10,385 bases of DNA from Azoarcus sp. (GCA_031258035.1 JAIRNL010000251.1:1-10385); one strand, 5' to 3'. Positions 1-7,667 are shown, numbered from the stretch's first letter. Notes: generated by a model not told the origin, from the sequence alone. Translations and numbers: made by a program.

Positions 1-221
1 TTGCCGCTGCGGGTCTTCACCTTCACGTCCAGTATCCCTTCCTTGTCCTCGAAGGCATCGGCGGGCAGGCGCGGGTCGACGATCTCCACTTCTTCGTAGT
101 CCCCGGCAGGCAGGTCGAGAACGGATTGCAGGAACCAGGTGATGAGGGTGGTGTCGTTCGCGTCGCCGAAGAGGAGCTTGAAGACGAGGTCATTGCGCGG
201 GGAAAGGAAGGGCTTGTCCAT
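1..221 (-). CDS. Rpn-family PD-(D/E)XK nuclease / putative transposase, N-terminal part (cut by window edge)
   Basis: The first 73 residues of a protein begin MDKPFLSPRNDLVFKLLFGD. This opening (P-x-N-D-x-V-F-K-x-x-F-G) is the signature start of the Rpn/transposase_31 group of PD-(D/E)XK nucleases. At residues 61-70 the protein reads EGILDVKVKT, which matches the family block carrying the first catalytic aspartate (here Asp65). The later (E/Q)xK part of the active site lies beyond the window. E. coli members (RpnA-E) are DNA endonucleases that promote RecA-independent recombination. They were first annotated as transposases and often sit in variable loci. The ATG at 221 gives the usual family start, but no clear Shine-Dalgarno precedes it. 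A TATAAT box lies about 30 nt upstream. The gene runs in the same direction as flgJ, 168 nt downstream of its stop, and has no evident flagellar role. Whether it is intact cannot be judged. Confidence 0.8.
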   Translation of the reverse strand, partial: MDKPFLSPRNDLVFKLLFGDANDTTLITWFLQSVLDLPAGDYEEVEIVDPRLPADAFEDKEGILDVKVKTRSG

Positions 222-389
222 GACGGTGGCAGTATGAAAAACGGGAGGGAGGATTATAGTCTGCTTTTCGCGGCTTTATCCTGACTGGATGATCGACACC
301 GGCTCCATGCCTGCCGTCATGGCGAAGGCCCGTGGCAATCATGGATCATCCGCCGAAAGAGGCAGGCCAGCGCGCGCTCCCGCCCGGGA
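222..389. other. Intergenic gap between flgJ and the Rpn-family gene
   Basis: This 168-nt stretch holds no supported gene. It contains an 8-bp inverted repeat (GGATGATC at 285-292 and GATCATCC at 344-351) enclosing a smaller CCATG/CATGG hairpin near 305-322, plus the TATAAT box described separately. No stem followed by a T-run is visible on the minus strand, so the end of the flgB-flgJ transcript is not clearly marked here. Confidence 0.4.
253..258 (-). promoter_or_regulatory. Candidate -10 box for the Rpn-family gene
   Basis: Read on the minus strand this is a perfect TATAAT, 31 nt upstream of the ATG at 221. No good TTGACA-like -35 is visible 16-18 nt further upstream, so the case rests on the -10 and its placement in the gap after flgJ. 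It would let the nuclease gene be transcribed independently of the flagellar operon. Confidence 0.35.
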
Positions 390-1355
390 TCAGGCCACCG
401 TCCCAGCCAGCGCGCTTCTCAACGTATTGCCGCCGATGATGCGCATCAGTTTGTCGGCGTACATCGGGTCGGTGGCATAGCCGGCGCTCTGGAGTCCCTG
501 CGCGAAGGCGGCGGCATCGCCCTTGCCGAGCACGCCGGCATAGCGCGGGCTGGCTGTAAGCAGTCTGGCATAGTCGGCGAAGGCTTCGCCGTAGGAGGCA
601 TACGAGCGGAAGGCGGCTTTCTGGCGCTGCCAGCCGCCGCCGCTGTACTCGTTCACCGCGTGATGCGCGGTGGTGGGGCCGTTCCAGCTCCGGCCGGCCT
701 TGATGTTGAAAAGGTTGTGGCTCGACGTGCCGTCGGCATTCTTGGGCTCTTTGGCGCCCCAGCCGGTTTCCAGCGCCGCCTGCGCCACCATGAAATGCGC
801 CGGAATGCCGGTGGCGCGGCTGGCTGCGTGCGCGTGGGGCCAGACGCTGGCGACGAACTCGCGCACGTGTTGCGGTACGTTGCCCGCCGCGCTGCGCGCC
901 GCATCGACGGTGGCGGCAAACTTTGCCGACAGCGAGGCGGATTCGGCAACCGTGCCCGCCGCGCTGCGCACCGTTTTGCCGGGCAGGATATCGGCGCGGG
1001 CATCTTTGCCGGCCTTGCCGCTTTTGGCGGTCGTTTCATCCAGGCCGCCACGGCCGCCGCCCATTTGGCGGAACAGCGCCTCGGCCAGCCCGGTGCGTTT
1101 CGACTGAGCCAGATTGCTCGCCAGTTGCTGGTCGTGCAGTTCCTGGGCGAGCCGGGTCTGGTCGCTGTCCAGCGGGCCATTGGCGGCGCTGGCTTCGCGC
1201 ATCGCTTTCAGCATCATGTTCAGGAAGAGGGCTTCGACCTGCCGGGAAGCGGCGCGCAGGGCTTCGTCGGAATTGGCGTTGTTCTTCGATAGTTGGCGTA
1301 TGTCGGCAAGCGAGCGGGGATCGAACGCATTGAGTTGAGTCCCATTGACGGCCAT
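390..1355 (-). CDS. flgJ: FlgJ, rod-cap protein and peptidoglycan hydrolase
   Basis: This 321-residue protein has the dual-domain FlgJ layout of beta- and gammaproteobacteria (Salmonella FlgJ is about 316). Residues ~13-95 (DIRQLSKNNANSDEALRAAS, then EALFLNMMLKAMREA) form the rod-binding cap domain. A linker of low-complexity Gly/Ala/Lys sequence follows at ~97-160. Residues ~165-310 are a GH73-type muramidase/glucosaminidase domain. The block AQAALETGWG (191-200) carries the expected catalytic glutamate, Glu196. The block SSHNLFNIKAG (211-221) and the C-terminal GYATDPMYADKL are also typical of the fold. The protein acts in the periplasm: the cap half guides rod assembly and the hydrolase half opens the peptidoglycan layer. 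There is no Sec signal, as expected for export by the flagellar apparatus. The ATG follows an AAGGGGGG-like ribosome site. It is the last gene of the run, 37 nt after flgI. flgK and flgL, which follow it in enteric bacteria, are not here. Confidence 0.97.
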   Translation of the reverse strand: MAVNGTQLNAFDPRSLADIRQLSKNNANSDEALRAASRQVEALFLNMMLKAMREASAANGPLDSDQTRLAQELHDQQLASNLAQSKRTGLAEALFRQMGGGRGGLDETTAKSGKAGKDARADILPGKTVRSAAGTVAESASLSAKFAATVDAARSAAGNVPQHVREFVASVWPHAHAASRATGIPAHFMVAQAALETGWGAKEPKNADGTSSHNLFNIKAGRSWNGPTTAHHAVNEYSGGGWQRQKAAFRSYASYGEAFADYARLLTASPRYAGVLGKGDAAAFAQGLQSAGYATDPMYADKLMRIIGGNTLRSALAGTVA

Positions 1356-1392
1356 GGCATGCCCCCCTTTTCCGGTCGGTGTTCGTGTTTTT

Positions 1393-2496
1393 TCAGATGA
1401 TTTCCAACTCGGCGCGCAGCGCGCCCGAAGCCTTCATCGCCTGGAGGATGCTGACGAGGTCGAGCGGTTTCGCGCCGAGCGCATTGAGCGCCTTCACGAC
1501 ATCAGCAAGTTTCGCGCCTCCGCGGATTTCCATGAGCGCCCCGCCTTCCTGGTCGATGTTGACCAGCCCGGCGCGGCTTGCCACCGTCTTGCCGAAGCTG
1601 CCGGGCGCCGGTTGGCTCACGTCGGTGCGGGCGTCGATCGTCACCGTCAGGTTGCCGTGCGCGACGGCGCAGTTTTGCAGGGAGACGCTCTGGTTCATCA
1701 CGACCGAGCCGGTGCGGGAATTCACGATCACTCGCGCCACGGAGGGCATGGCGGTGACTTCGATGTTTTCGATCCGCCCGAGGAAGGCCACTCGCGCGGA
1801 GGGCTCGGCCGGGGCCGCGACCTGGATGTTGCGGCCATCGAGCGCCAGCGCCACGCCCGGCACGGACTGGTTGATCGCGTCGGCGACCCGGTGCGCGGTG
1901 CCGAAATCGGTTTCGTTCAGTTCAACGGTGATGGTCGCGCCTTCGCCCAGCAGTGCCGGCACCGCGCGTTCGACCGTGGCGCCGCCGGGAATGCGCCCGG
2001 CGAGCAGATGATTGATGGTCTGCGAGGCGCCGCCGGGCGCTTGCGCGCCCGCGCCGCCGACGGCCATGTTGCCCTGGGCGATGGCATAGACCTGGCCGTC
2101 GACGCCCTTGAGCGGCGTCATCACCAGCGTGCCGCCCTTGAGGCTCTTGGCGTTGCCGATCGAGGAGACGGTGATGTCGATCCGTTGTCCGGGGCGCGCA
2201 TAGGCCGGCAGGCTGGCTGTGACCATCACGGCGGCGACGTTCTTGAGTTGCAGGTTGGTGCCCGGCGGCAGGGTGACGCCGAGGTTGCCGAGCATGTTGA
2301 TGATGCTCTGCACGGTGAAGGGCGTCTGCGTGGTCTGGTCGCCGGAGCCGTCGAGGCCGACCACCAGTCCGTAGCCGACGAGCTGGTTGTCGCGCACCCC
2401 GGCGATGGTGGCGATGTCCTTGATGCGTTCGGCGCTCGCCGACGGGGCGAGGAGCAAGACGAGGGCGAGGGCGAGGGCGAAAAGGATGGCGCGCAT
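1393..2496 (-). CDS. flgI: FlgI, flagellar P-ring protein
   Basis: This 367-residue protein matches FlgI along its whole length (family about 365). Residues 1-22 are a Sec signal peptide (MRAILFALALALVLLLAPSASA), with cleavage expected before ERIKDIA. The mature start ERIKDIATIAGVRDNQLVGY and the block VVGLDGSGDQT are FlgI hallmarks, as is the C-terminal DLVSILQAMKASGALRAELEII. FlgI is exported by Sec and polymerises around the distal rod in the peptidoglycan layer, helped by FlgA. The ATG at 2496 was chosen over an upstream ATG at 2652 because the upstream extension lies inside flgH, has no FlgI character and would bury the signal peptide. Its ribosome site GAGGGC overlaps the flgH stop, which suggests translational coupling. 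Only one cysteine is present (Cys276), although E. coli FlgI forms an intramolecular disulfide. The signal peptide core is coded by a GAGGGC tandem repeat (complement strand). Confidence 0.97.
   Translation of the reverse strand: MRAILFALALALVLLLAPSASAERIKDIATIAGVRDNQLVGYGLVVGLDGSGDQTTQTPFTVQSIINMLGNLGVTLPPGTNLQLKNVAAVMVTASLPAYARPGQRIDITVSSIGNAKSLKGGTLVMTPLKGVDGQVYAIAQGNMAVGGAGAQAPGGASQTINHLLAGRIPGGATVERAVPALLGEGATITVELNETDFGTAHRVADAINQSVPGVALALDGRNIQVAAPAEPSARVAFLGRIENIEVTAMPSVARVIVNSRTGSVVMNQSVSLQNCAVAHGNLTVTIDARTDVSQPAPGSFGKTVASRAGLVNIDQEGGALMEIRGGAKLADVVKALNALGAKPLDLVSILQAMKASGALRAELEII
2461..2478 (+). repeat. Three-copy hexanucleotide tandem repeat in the flgI signal peptide
   Basis: The plus strand reads GAGGGC three times in a row, followed by a partial fourth copy (GAGGGCGA is also the repeat edge). 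On the coding strand it encodes the Leu-Ala alternation in the hydrophobic core of the FlgI signal peptide. A gain or loss of one unit would add or remove two hydrophobic residues and keep the reading frame. Confidence 0.6.
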
Positions 2497-2506
2497 GGCA
2501 TTGCCC

Positions 2507-3208
2507 TCAGAACGGGTTGATGGCGATGAAGAAGCGGTGCAGCCATCCCATGACGTTCGATTCGTCGATGAAGCCGCTGCCCCGGTATTCGATGCGGGCG
2601 TCGGCCACCTGCGTCGATTGCACGGCATTGCTGGCGCCGATGTTGTCGGCATTGACCACGCCGGAGAAGCGGATGAATTCGTTGCCCTGGTTGATCGCCA
2701 GCATTTTCTCGCCCGACACCAGCAGGTTGCCGTTGGGCAGCACGTCGATCACGGTGACGGTGATGGTGCCGTTGAATACGTTGTTGGCCGCTGCCTCGCC
2801 CTTGCCGGAAAAATCGGAGTCCACGCCCGCTTTTGCCGTCAGCCCGGCGAGGCTGGACAGCGGCAGCTTGCTGGATGCCTCGATGCCGCCGGAGAGGCTG
2901 GAGCCGCGCCCGGCGCTGGTGTTGGCGCTCTTTTGCGCGCTGGTGCGTTCGACGAGGTTGACGGTGATGGTGTCGCCGACGCGACTGGCGCGGCGATCCT
3001 CGAACAGCCCCCGCCCCAGGCCGGGCCGGTAAATGGCCCCGTTGGCGGCGAACGTCCGCGGCGCCCCGGCGGGCCGCGCCGTCATCGGCTGGTGGACGGC
3101 GGTCGGCGGTGTCGGCTGCACCGAGGCGCAGCCCGCGACGAGTCCGACCAGCGCCAGGACGCAGAAGGTCGTGGCAAGGATCGAGGCGGCGCGTGCGATG
3201 GCGTTCAT
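2507..3208 (-). CDS. flgH: FlgH, flagellar L-ring lipoprotein
   Basis: This 233-residue protein is the outer-membrane L-ring subunit (family about 230). Residues 1-26 form a lipoprotein signal peptide ending in the lipobox LVAG-C, so Cys27 is the expected lipidated N-terminus. Family blocks follow in order: LFEDRRASRVGDTITVNLVE (68-87), FNGTITVTVIDVLPNGNLLV (145-164), EFIRFSGVVNADNI (177-190) and the C-terminal GWLHRFFIAINPF. FlgH assembles in the outer membrane around the distal rod and together with the FlgI ring forms the bushing. The gene starts 8 nt after the flgG stop, and its weak ribosome site (TGAGAA) overlaps that stop, which points to coupled translation. Nothing is missing or truncated. 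Confidence 0.97.
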   Translation of the reverse strand: MNAIARAASILATTFCVLALVGLVAGCASVQPTPPTAVHQPMTARPAGAPRTFAANGAIYRPGLGRGLFEDRRASRVGDTITVNLVERTSAQKSANTSAGRGSSLSGGIEASSKLPLSSLAGLTAKAGVDSDFSGKGEAAANNVFNGTITVTVIDVLPNGNLLVSGEKMLAINQGNEFIRFSGVVNADNIGASNAVQSTQVADARIEYRGSGFIDESNVMGWLHRFFIAINPF

Positions 3209-3216
3209 GATCGTTC

Positions 3217-4005
3217 TCAGAGTTGGGTCAGGCGGGAGAGCATCTGGTCGGAGGTGGTGATGGCGCGCGAATTCAGTTCGTAGGCGCGCTGGGTGACGAT
3301 CATGTTCACCAGTTCCTCGGCGACGTTGACGTTCGAGTTTTCCACGTAACGCTGGTTGAGGACGCCCGCGCCGTTGGCGCCCGGCTGGTTCGGCGTCGCC
3401 GTGCCGGAGGCGGCGGTTTCCAGGAAAAGGTTTTCGCCCACGGCTTGCAGGCCGCCCGGGTTGATGAAGGTCGCCAGCTGGATGGTGCCGATCTGCACCG
3501 GGGTGTTGTTGTTGGCCTGCACCACGGTCACGGTGCCGTCCTTGCCGATGGTGATGGACTCCGGTTGCACATCGGCGGGAATGTTGATGTTGTCGGCAAG
3601 CGGGTAGCCGCTGGCTGTCACGACGTTGCCCTGGTTGTCCCGCTGGAAGGAGCCGTCGCGGGTGTAGGCGGTGGTGCCGTCGGGAAGCGCGATCTGGAAG
3701 AAGCCCTTGCCCTGGATCATCACGTCGAGGCTGCCGCCGGTCTGTTGCGGATCGCCCTGGAGGAAGATGCGCGCCGTCGCCACGGGCCGCACGCCAGTGC
3801 CGATCTGCAGGCCGCTCGGGATCTGCGTCTGCTGCGTCGATTGCGCGCCTGGCTGGCGGATGGTCTGGTAGAGCAAGTCCTCGAAGACCGGACGCTGGCG
3901 CTTGAAGCCGTTGGTCGATACGTTGGCGAGGTTGTTGGCGATCACGTCGAGCGACGTTTGCTGGGCATCCAGCCCGGTGCGGGCGATCCAGAGCGAGCGG
4001 ATCAT
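3217..4005 (-). CDS. flgG: FlgG, distal rod protein
   Basis: This 262-residue protein (family 260-262) begins MIRSLWIARTGLDAQQTSLD and carries the rod/hook N-terminal signature VIANNLANVSTNGFKRQR (21-38). The central part has the FlgG-type blocks LDVMIQGKGFFQIALPDGTT and AYTRDGSFQRDNQGN. The C-terminal coiled segment starts near residue 220 (YVENSNVNVAEELVNMIVTQ) and ends DQMLSRLTQL, the usual FlgG ending. FlgG is exported by the flagellar type III apparatus and makes the distal rod that passes through the P and L rings. The ribosome site AGAGGA sits 8 nt before the ATG. The gene is 43 nt downstream of flgF and 8 nt upstream of flgH. Confidence 0.98.
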   Translation of the reverse strand: MIRSLWIARTGLDAQQTSLDVIANNLANVSTNGFKRQRPVFEDLLYQTIRQPGAQSTQQTQIPSGLQIGTGVRPVATARIFLQGDPQQTGGSLDVMIQGKGFFQIALPDGTTAYTRDGSFQRDNQGNVVTASGYPLADNINIPADVQPESITIGKDGTVTVVQANNNTPVQIGTIQLATFINPGGLQAVGENLFLETAASGTATPNQPGANGAGVLNQRYVENSNVNVAEELVNMIVTQRAYELNSRAITTSDQMLSRLTQL

Positions 4006-4048
4006 GGCGGGTTTCCTCTTTGCGGTCCGTTATCGTTGCGCGCGTTTT

Positions 4049-4783
4049 TCAGCGCGGCGCGATCACTTGTGTCGCGCTGCGGTCGTTTTGTTCGGCGTTG
4101 GTGATCATGCGCATCTGCATCTCGAACTGGCGCGCGAGCGAGATCATCTGCACCATCTGTTCGGCGACGTTGACGTTGCTGCTCTCCAGATAGCCGCCGG
4201 CGACCGTCACCGCTTCGTCGACCGGGGCCGGCGCGCCGCCGTCCAGGCGGAAAAACCCGTCCTCGCCGCGCGCCAGATCGGCCTCGGGCGGGTTGACCAG
4301 CTTCAGGCGGCCGATTTCATTGACGATGCCCTCTTCCACCTGGATCGCCGAAATCGTGCCGTCGCTGCCGATGGCGATTTCGCTGTCGGGCGGGATGGTG
4401 ATCGGGCCGCCGTCGCCCAGCACCGGCAGGCCGGCGCGGGTTTGCAGCACGCCGTTGGCGGAGATTTCCAGCGAACCGTCGCGGGTATAGCCTTCGCTGC
4501 CGTCGAGCGTCTGTACCGCCAGCCAGCCTTTGCCGCGCACCGCCACATCGAGTTCGCGCCCGGAAAATTTCAGCGGCCCCGGCGCGAAATCGGATGCGAC
4601 GCTGGCATCGACGACGAAAGCGCGCGTGTGCATCGCCTGCGTCCGCACTTCCACCGCGCGCATCTTGTGCAGCTCGGCCCGGAAGCCGGTCGCGTCGGCA
4701 TTGGCGATGTTGTGGGCGACCGCCGCCTGCTGACCGAGGGTGCTCTTGGCGCCGGTCATCGCGGTGTAGATCACGCGATCCAT
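4049..4783 (-). CDS. flgF: FlgF, proximal rod protein
   Basis: This 244-residue protein of the rod/hook family starts MDRVIYTAMTGAKSTLGQQA, the typical FlgF opening (MDR-x-IY-x-AMTGA). The rod signature AHNIANADATGFRAE spans residues 23-37. The centre has FSGRELDVAVRGKGWLAVQ and GYTRDGSLEISANGVLQT. The C-terminal helix starts near 198 (YLESSNVNVAEQMVQMISLA). FlgF forms part of the proximal rod with FlgB and FlgC, and is exported by the flagellar apparatus without a cleaved signal. A GGGAG ribosome site lies 8 nt before the ATG. It is separated from flgE by 55 nt, the longest gap inside the operon, where I see no terminator. Start and length agree with the family, so it appears intact. Confidence 0.97.
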   Translation of the reverse strand: MDRVIYTAMTGAKSTLGQQAAVAHNIANADATGFRAELHKMRAVEVRTQAMHTRAFVVDASVASDFAPGPLKFSGRELDVAVRGKGWLAVQTLDGSEGYTRDGSLEISANGVLQTRAGLPVLGDGGPITIPPDSEIAIGSDGTISAIQVEEGIVNEIGRLKLVNPPEADLARGEDGFFRLDGGAPAPVDEAVTVAGGYLESSNVNVAEQMVQMISLARQFEMQMRMITNAEQNDRSATQVIAPR

Positions 4784-4838
4784 GTTGCTTGCTCCCGTTG
4801 GCGGGCCGTGCCGCGCCCGCCGTCATCGTTTCAGTGGT

Positions 4839-6086
4839 TCAGCGCAGGTTCACCAGCGTCTGCAAAAGCTGATCCTGGGTGCGGATCGACTGGGCGTTGG
4901 CCTGGTAGTTGCGCTGCTGGATGATCATCTTCACCAGTTCGTTGGTGAGATCGACGTTCGACTCCTCGACCTGCCCGGCGGAGATCACGCCGTTCAGGCC
5001 GGTGCTCGGACGCCCGACGATCGCCGGGCCAGATTCCGGCGATTCGGCCCACAGGTTGTCGCCCAGCGAAATGAGCCCCTGGTCGCTGCGGAAAGTCGCC
5101 AGCGCGATCTGGCCGAGATTCTTGGTCTGGCCATTGGTGTAGCGCCCCTGGATGATGCCGTCCGTGCTGATGACGAGCCCGGCGATCTGGCCGGAGGTAT
5201 AACCGTCCTGGATCTTGTCGGTGATCGAGAACGGCGAGCCGAACTGCGTCACCTTGTCGAGATCGATGTCGATATTCAGATTCGCCGCGCCATTGGCAAG
5301 CGGCCCCACGGTGTAATTGAGCGCGCCGGGCGGCGGGCTGAGCTTTCCGTATCCATCGAAAGAAAGCGTGGGTGAGGCGCCAAGCACCTGCTGCGTCGCC
5401 GCGTCGCCATCGAGCACCGCATGGACATTCCATTGGCTCGGATTGATGCTCGCCCTCTCGAAATAGAGCGACAGCGAATGCTGGCCGCCAAGGCTGTCGA
5501 ACACGGTCTCCGATGTCGTGTAGTTGTAGCTGTCCACATTCGTCGGATCAAACGGGGCCACGGAAGGCAGCGCGTCGTCGGCGGAAAGATTGGCCGCCTT
5601 GATGTCGAAGCGCGTGGTCGCCTTCGGCGCAATCTCGTTGCGCGGCACGAACAGCGGTTCGATCGTGCCGCCGGAAGTCGAAATGAACCCGGAATCGTCG
5701 GCCCGATAGCCCAGCACCTGCTCCCTCGTCGGCGTGATGATGTACCCCTCCATGTTGATGTCGAGCTGGCCGTTGCGGGTATAGGCGGTGGTGCCGTCGT
5801 TGCGCCGGACAACGAAGAAACCGTTGCCGTTGATCGCCACATCGAGCGGATTGTTGGTCGTGGTCAGGGGGCCTTCGGTGAAGCTCTGATAGACCGCGGC
5901 AACCTTGGCGCCGATGCCGACCTGGATCGACGAGGTCGCGCCGGTGAGCGCCGAAGCATAAATGTCGGCGAAAATCGTATTGCCCGCCTTGAAACCGACC
6001 GTGCTGGCATTGGCAACGTTATTGGAAATGACATCGAGCGCGTGGGAAGAAGAATTCAGTCCGCTGAGTCCCTGTTGGAAAGCCAT
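4839..6086 (-). CDS. flgE: FlgE, flagellar hook protein
   Basis: This 415-residue hook subunit is within the normal range (enteric FlgE about 403). Residues 1-33 (MAFQQGLSGLNSSSHALDVI, then SNNVANASTVGFK) are the D0 N-terminus with the rod/hook signature. The block PLDVAINGNGFFVVRRNDGT and AYTRNGQLDINMEGYI follow. The middle third (about 130-300) is the variable exposed D1/D2 region. The C-terminus from about 374 (EESNVDLTNELVKMIIQQRN) to LLQTLVNLR is the D0 partner helix. FlgE polymerises under the FlgD cap into the curved hook that joins rod and filament. A strong AAGGAG site precedes the ATG by an A-rich spacer, as suits a protein needed in about 100 copies. The gene starts 18 nt after flgD. 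Confidence 0.98.
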   Translation of the reverse strand: MAFQQGLSGLNSSSHALDVISNNVANASTVGFKAGNTIFADIYASALTGATSSIQVGIGAKVAAVYQSFTEGPLTTTNNPLDVAINGNGFFVVRRNDGTTAYTRNGQLDINMEGYIITPTREQVLGYRADDSGFISTSGGTIEPLFVPRNEIAPKATTRFDIKAANLSADDALPSVAPFDPTNVDSYNYTTSETVFDSLGGQHSLSLYFERASINPSQWNVHAVLDGDAATQQVLGASPTLSFDGYGKLSPPPGALNYTVGPLANGAANLNIDIDLDKVTQFGSPFSITDKIQDGYTSGQIAGLVISTDGIIQGRYTNGQTKNLGQIALATFRSDQGLISLGDNLWAESPESGPAIVGRPSTGLNGVISAGQVEESNVDLTNELVKMIIQQRNYQANAQSIRTQDQLLQTLVNLR

Positions 6087-6104
6087 GATTTTTTTCTCCT
6101 TGTC

Positions 6105-6767
6105 TTACAGGATTTGCCTGATGTCGTCGAGCTTGAAAATACCGAGCGTCCCCACCTGCAGATCGGCGCTGCCCGAACCGCGGATCAGGCTCGTCACCAG
6201 GCCGAACTCCAGCGTCCCGGCCGGGACCGACGCGCCATCCGCGTCCGCCTCCACGGTGACGGTATAAAAGCCCTCCGCCGCCTGGGTGCCGTCGGCGGCC
6301 TGGCCGTCCCACATGTAGTTGTGGCTGCCGGCAGCCAGATCGTTCAGTTCGATCGTCGTCACCACCAGCCCGCTGGCATCGCGCACGGTGAGCGTCACCT
6401 TGTCGGCGGCCGCGCCCAGCTCGAAACCGCCGACCGCGCCGGCCTCGGTCAACCTGAGTCCCTTGCCCTCGACCAGCACGCCGCGCCCGACCAGCGCGGC
6501 GCCGTCCGTAATCTCTTGCGAGCCGATCAGCGAAGTGACCAGCTTGTTGAGCCGCTCGATGCCATCGACCGTGCTCATCTGCGCCAGTTGCGACGTCAGT
6601 TCCGCGTTCTCCAACGGGTTCATCGGATCCTGGTTGCGCAACTGGGTCGTGAGCAGCGTCAGAAAACGGCTCTGCTCACTTTCCGTCTTGCTGTCCACCG
6701 GCTCGGTGCGCTGCAACCCGCTGTAAGCGCCGGCGATCTGCGAAACCGTGTTCTCGTAGGTACTCAT
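6105..6767 (-). CDS. flgD: FlgD, hook-cap (hook assembly scaffold) protein
   Basis: This 220-residue protein carries the FlgD N-terminal signature: EQSRFLTLLTTQLRNQDPMN (31-50), followed by PLENAELTSQLAQMSTVDGI (51-70). After a linker, residues ~85-210 form the beta-rich FnIII/Ig-like and tudor-like region with the block GSHNYMWDGQAADGTQAAEG (FlgD proteins have a similar W-D/N-G motif). FlgD caps the growing hook, allows FlgE subunits to polymerise and is lost when the hook is complete. The ATG at 6767 is chosen over one at 6812 because AGGAGA lies 7 nt before it, the family start is S/A-rich directly before the Q-x-x-FL-x-LL block, and the upstream 15 codons are unlike FlgD. The gene is 41 nt downstream of the flgC stop. 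Confidence 0.96.
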   Translation of the reverse strand: MSTYENTVSQIAGAYSGLQRTEPVDSKTESEQSRFLTLLTTQLRNQDPMNPLENAELTSQLAQMSTVDGIERLNKLVTSLIGSQEITDGAALVGRGVLVEGKGLRLTEAGAVGGFELGAAADKVTLTVRDASGLVVTTIELNDLAAGSHNYMWDGQAADGTQAAEGFYTVTVEADADGASVPAGTLEFGLVTSLIRGSGSADLQVGTLGIFKLDDIRQIL

Positions 6768-6808
6768 TTCATTTTCTCCTGCCTCTGGCCGATTCTGCCG
6801 CCCGGTCT

Positions 6809-7225
6809 TCACTGACCGATCTGCAGGGTACGTTGCAGCAAGGTTCGTGCCGTGTTCATCACCTCGGCGTTGTTCTGGTACGAGCGCGAAGCGGAGATCA
6901 TATTCACCATCTCCTCGACCACGTTGACGTTGGGCATCTCGACATAGCCATCCTCACGGGCGGCGGGGTTGTTCGGCTCATAGACGAGGCGCATCGGCGC
7001 GGCGCTCTCCACCACCTGCGTCACCCGCACGCCGACCGAAGCCGGGCCGGCATCCGGCAATTGCCGGGCGGCAAAAACAACCTGTTTGGCGCGGTAAGGC
7101 CTGCCGTCGGCGGAAGTGACGCTGTCGGCGTTGGCGAGGTTGGAGGCCGTGGCGTTCAGGCGCATCGACTGCGCCGTGAGCGCCGACCCCGCGATGCTGA
7201 AAACGTTGAGCATGTTGCCATCCAT
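6809..7225 (-). CDS. flgC: FlgC, proximal rod protein
   Basis: This 138-residue protein (family 134-140) begins MDGNMLNVFSIAGSALTAQS and contains TASNLANADSV (26-36), the rod signature. It then has GRPYRAKQVVFAARQ, the FlgC-type PYRAK block, and near residue 96 EMPNVNVVEEMVNMISASRS, with the ending NTARTLLQRTLQIGQ typical of FlgC. With FlgB and FlgF it forms the proximal rod. The ATG at 7225 is supported by the family start and a GGAGAC-like ribosome site. A much longer reading frame upstream runs through flgB in another frame and is not real. There are 37 nt between the flgB stop and this start. Confidence 0.97.
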   Translation of the reverse strand: MDGNMLNVFSIAGSALTAQSMRLNATASNLANADSVTSADGRPYRAKQVVFAARQLPDAGPASVGVRVTQVVESAAPMRLVYEPNNPAAREDGYVEMPNVNVVEEMVNMISASRSYQNNAEVMNTARTLLQRTLQIGQ

Positions 7226-7262
7226 GGCCGTCTCCTTCGGATGTGGCGCCGGGCGTTGCCGC

Positions 7263-7667
7263 TCACTGGCCGGTAATGGCCGTCTGCATCGTGCGCAGGA
7301 GGCCGTTGATGAAAGTGATGCTTGCTTCGTAATGCGCCGTGTTCTCGGCAAAGGCGGCCCGTTCCACGTCCATGTCCACGGTGTTGCCGTCCACCGCCGA
7401 CTGCCATTCGCCGCGATAGCGCACGAAAGCTTCCGGCGACAGGCCCGCCTTGCCAGCCAGGTGCCGGGCATCGGTCGTCGCCATGGCCAGATCTCCGCGC
7501 CGCGCCCCCACAGCCGCGGCCAGCGCGTCGCGGAACGGGATGTCGCGCGCCTTGTAATTCGGCGTGTCGGCATTGGCAATATTTGAAGCCAGCAATTGCT
7601 GGCGGTACGCCTGGAGATTCAGCGCGGTCTGGTGAACCAGCAGGTCACGTTCGAGCAGGTTTTTCAT
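7263..7667 (-). CDS. flgB: FlgB, proximal rod protein
   Basis: This 134-residue protein (family 130-140) is the first gene of the rod/hook operon. Residues 7-46 (RDLLVHQTALNLQAYRQQLL, ASNIANADTPNYKARDIPFR) are the FlgB signature. The C-terminal half contains GNTVDMDVERAAFAENTAHY, the FlgB-type V-D-x-x-x-E-x-x-x-x-x-x-N-x-x-x-Y block. FlgB sits at the base of the rod near the export gate and FliE. The ATG at 7667 was preferred over an in-frame ATG at 7703 because the latter falls inside the sigma54 promoter and upstream of the expected transcription start. The ribosome site is a modest GGGGG about 5 nt before the ATG. Expression is expected from the sigma54 promoter at 7695-7711. Confidence 0.96.
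   Translation of the reverse strand: MKNLLERDLLVHQTALNLQAYRQQLLASNIANADTPNYKARDIPFRDALAAAVGARRGDLAMATTDARHLAGKAGLSPEAFVRYRGEWQSAVDGNTVDMDVERAAFAENTAHYEASITFINGLLRTMQTAITGQ

Noticed and set aside
289..480. Small plus-strand frame (63 codons) overlapping the end of flgJ
   Set aside because: It overlaps the flgJ coding end, has no ribosome site and no recognisable content.
1345..2520. Long open frame on the plus strand (391 codons) opposite flgI
   Set aside because: It is the antisense shadow of flgI with His/Arg/Asp-rich composition and no domain; flgI is certain on the other strand.
5421..6815. Long open frame on the plus strand (464 codons) opposite flgE and flgD
   Set aside because: It is an antisense shadow of two certain genes, spans both, and its Arg/His-rich translation resembles no family.
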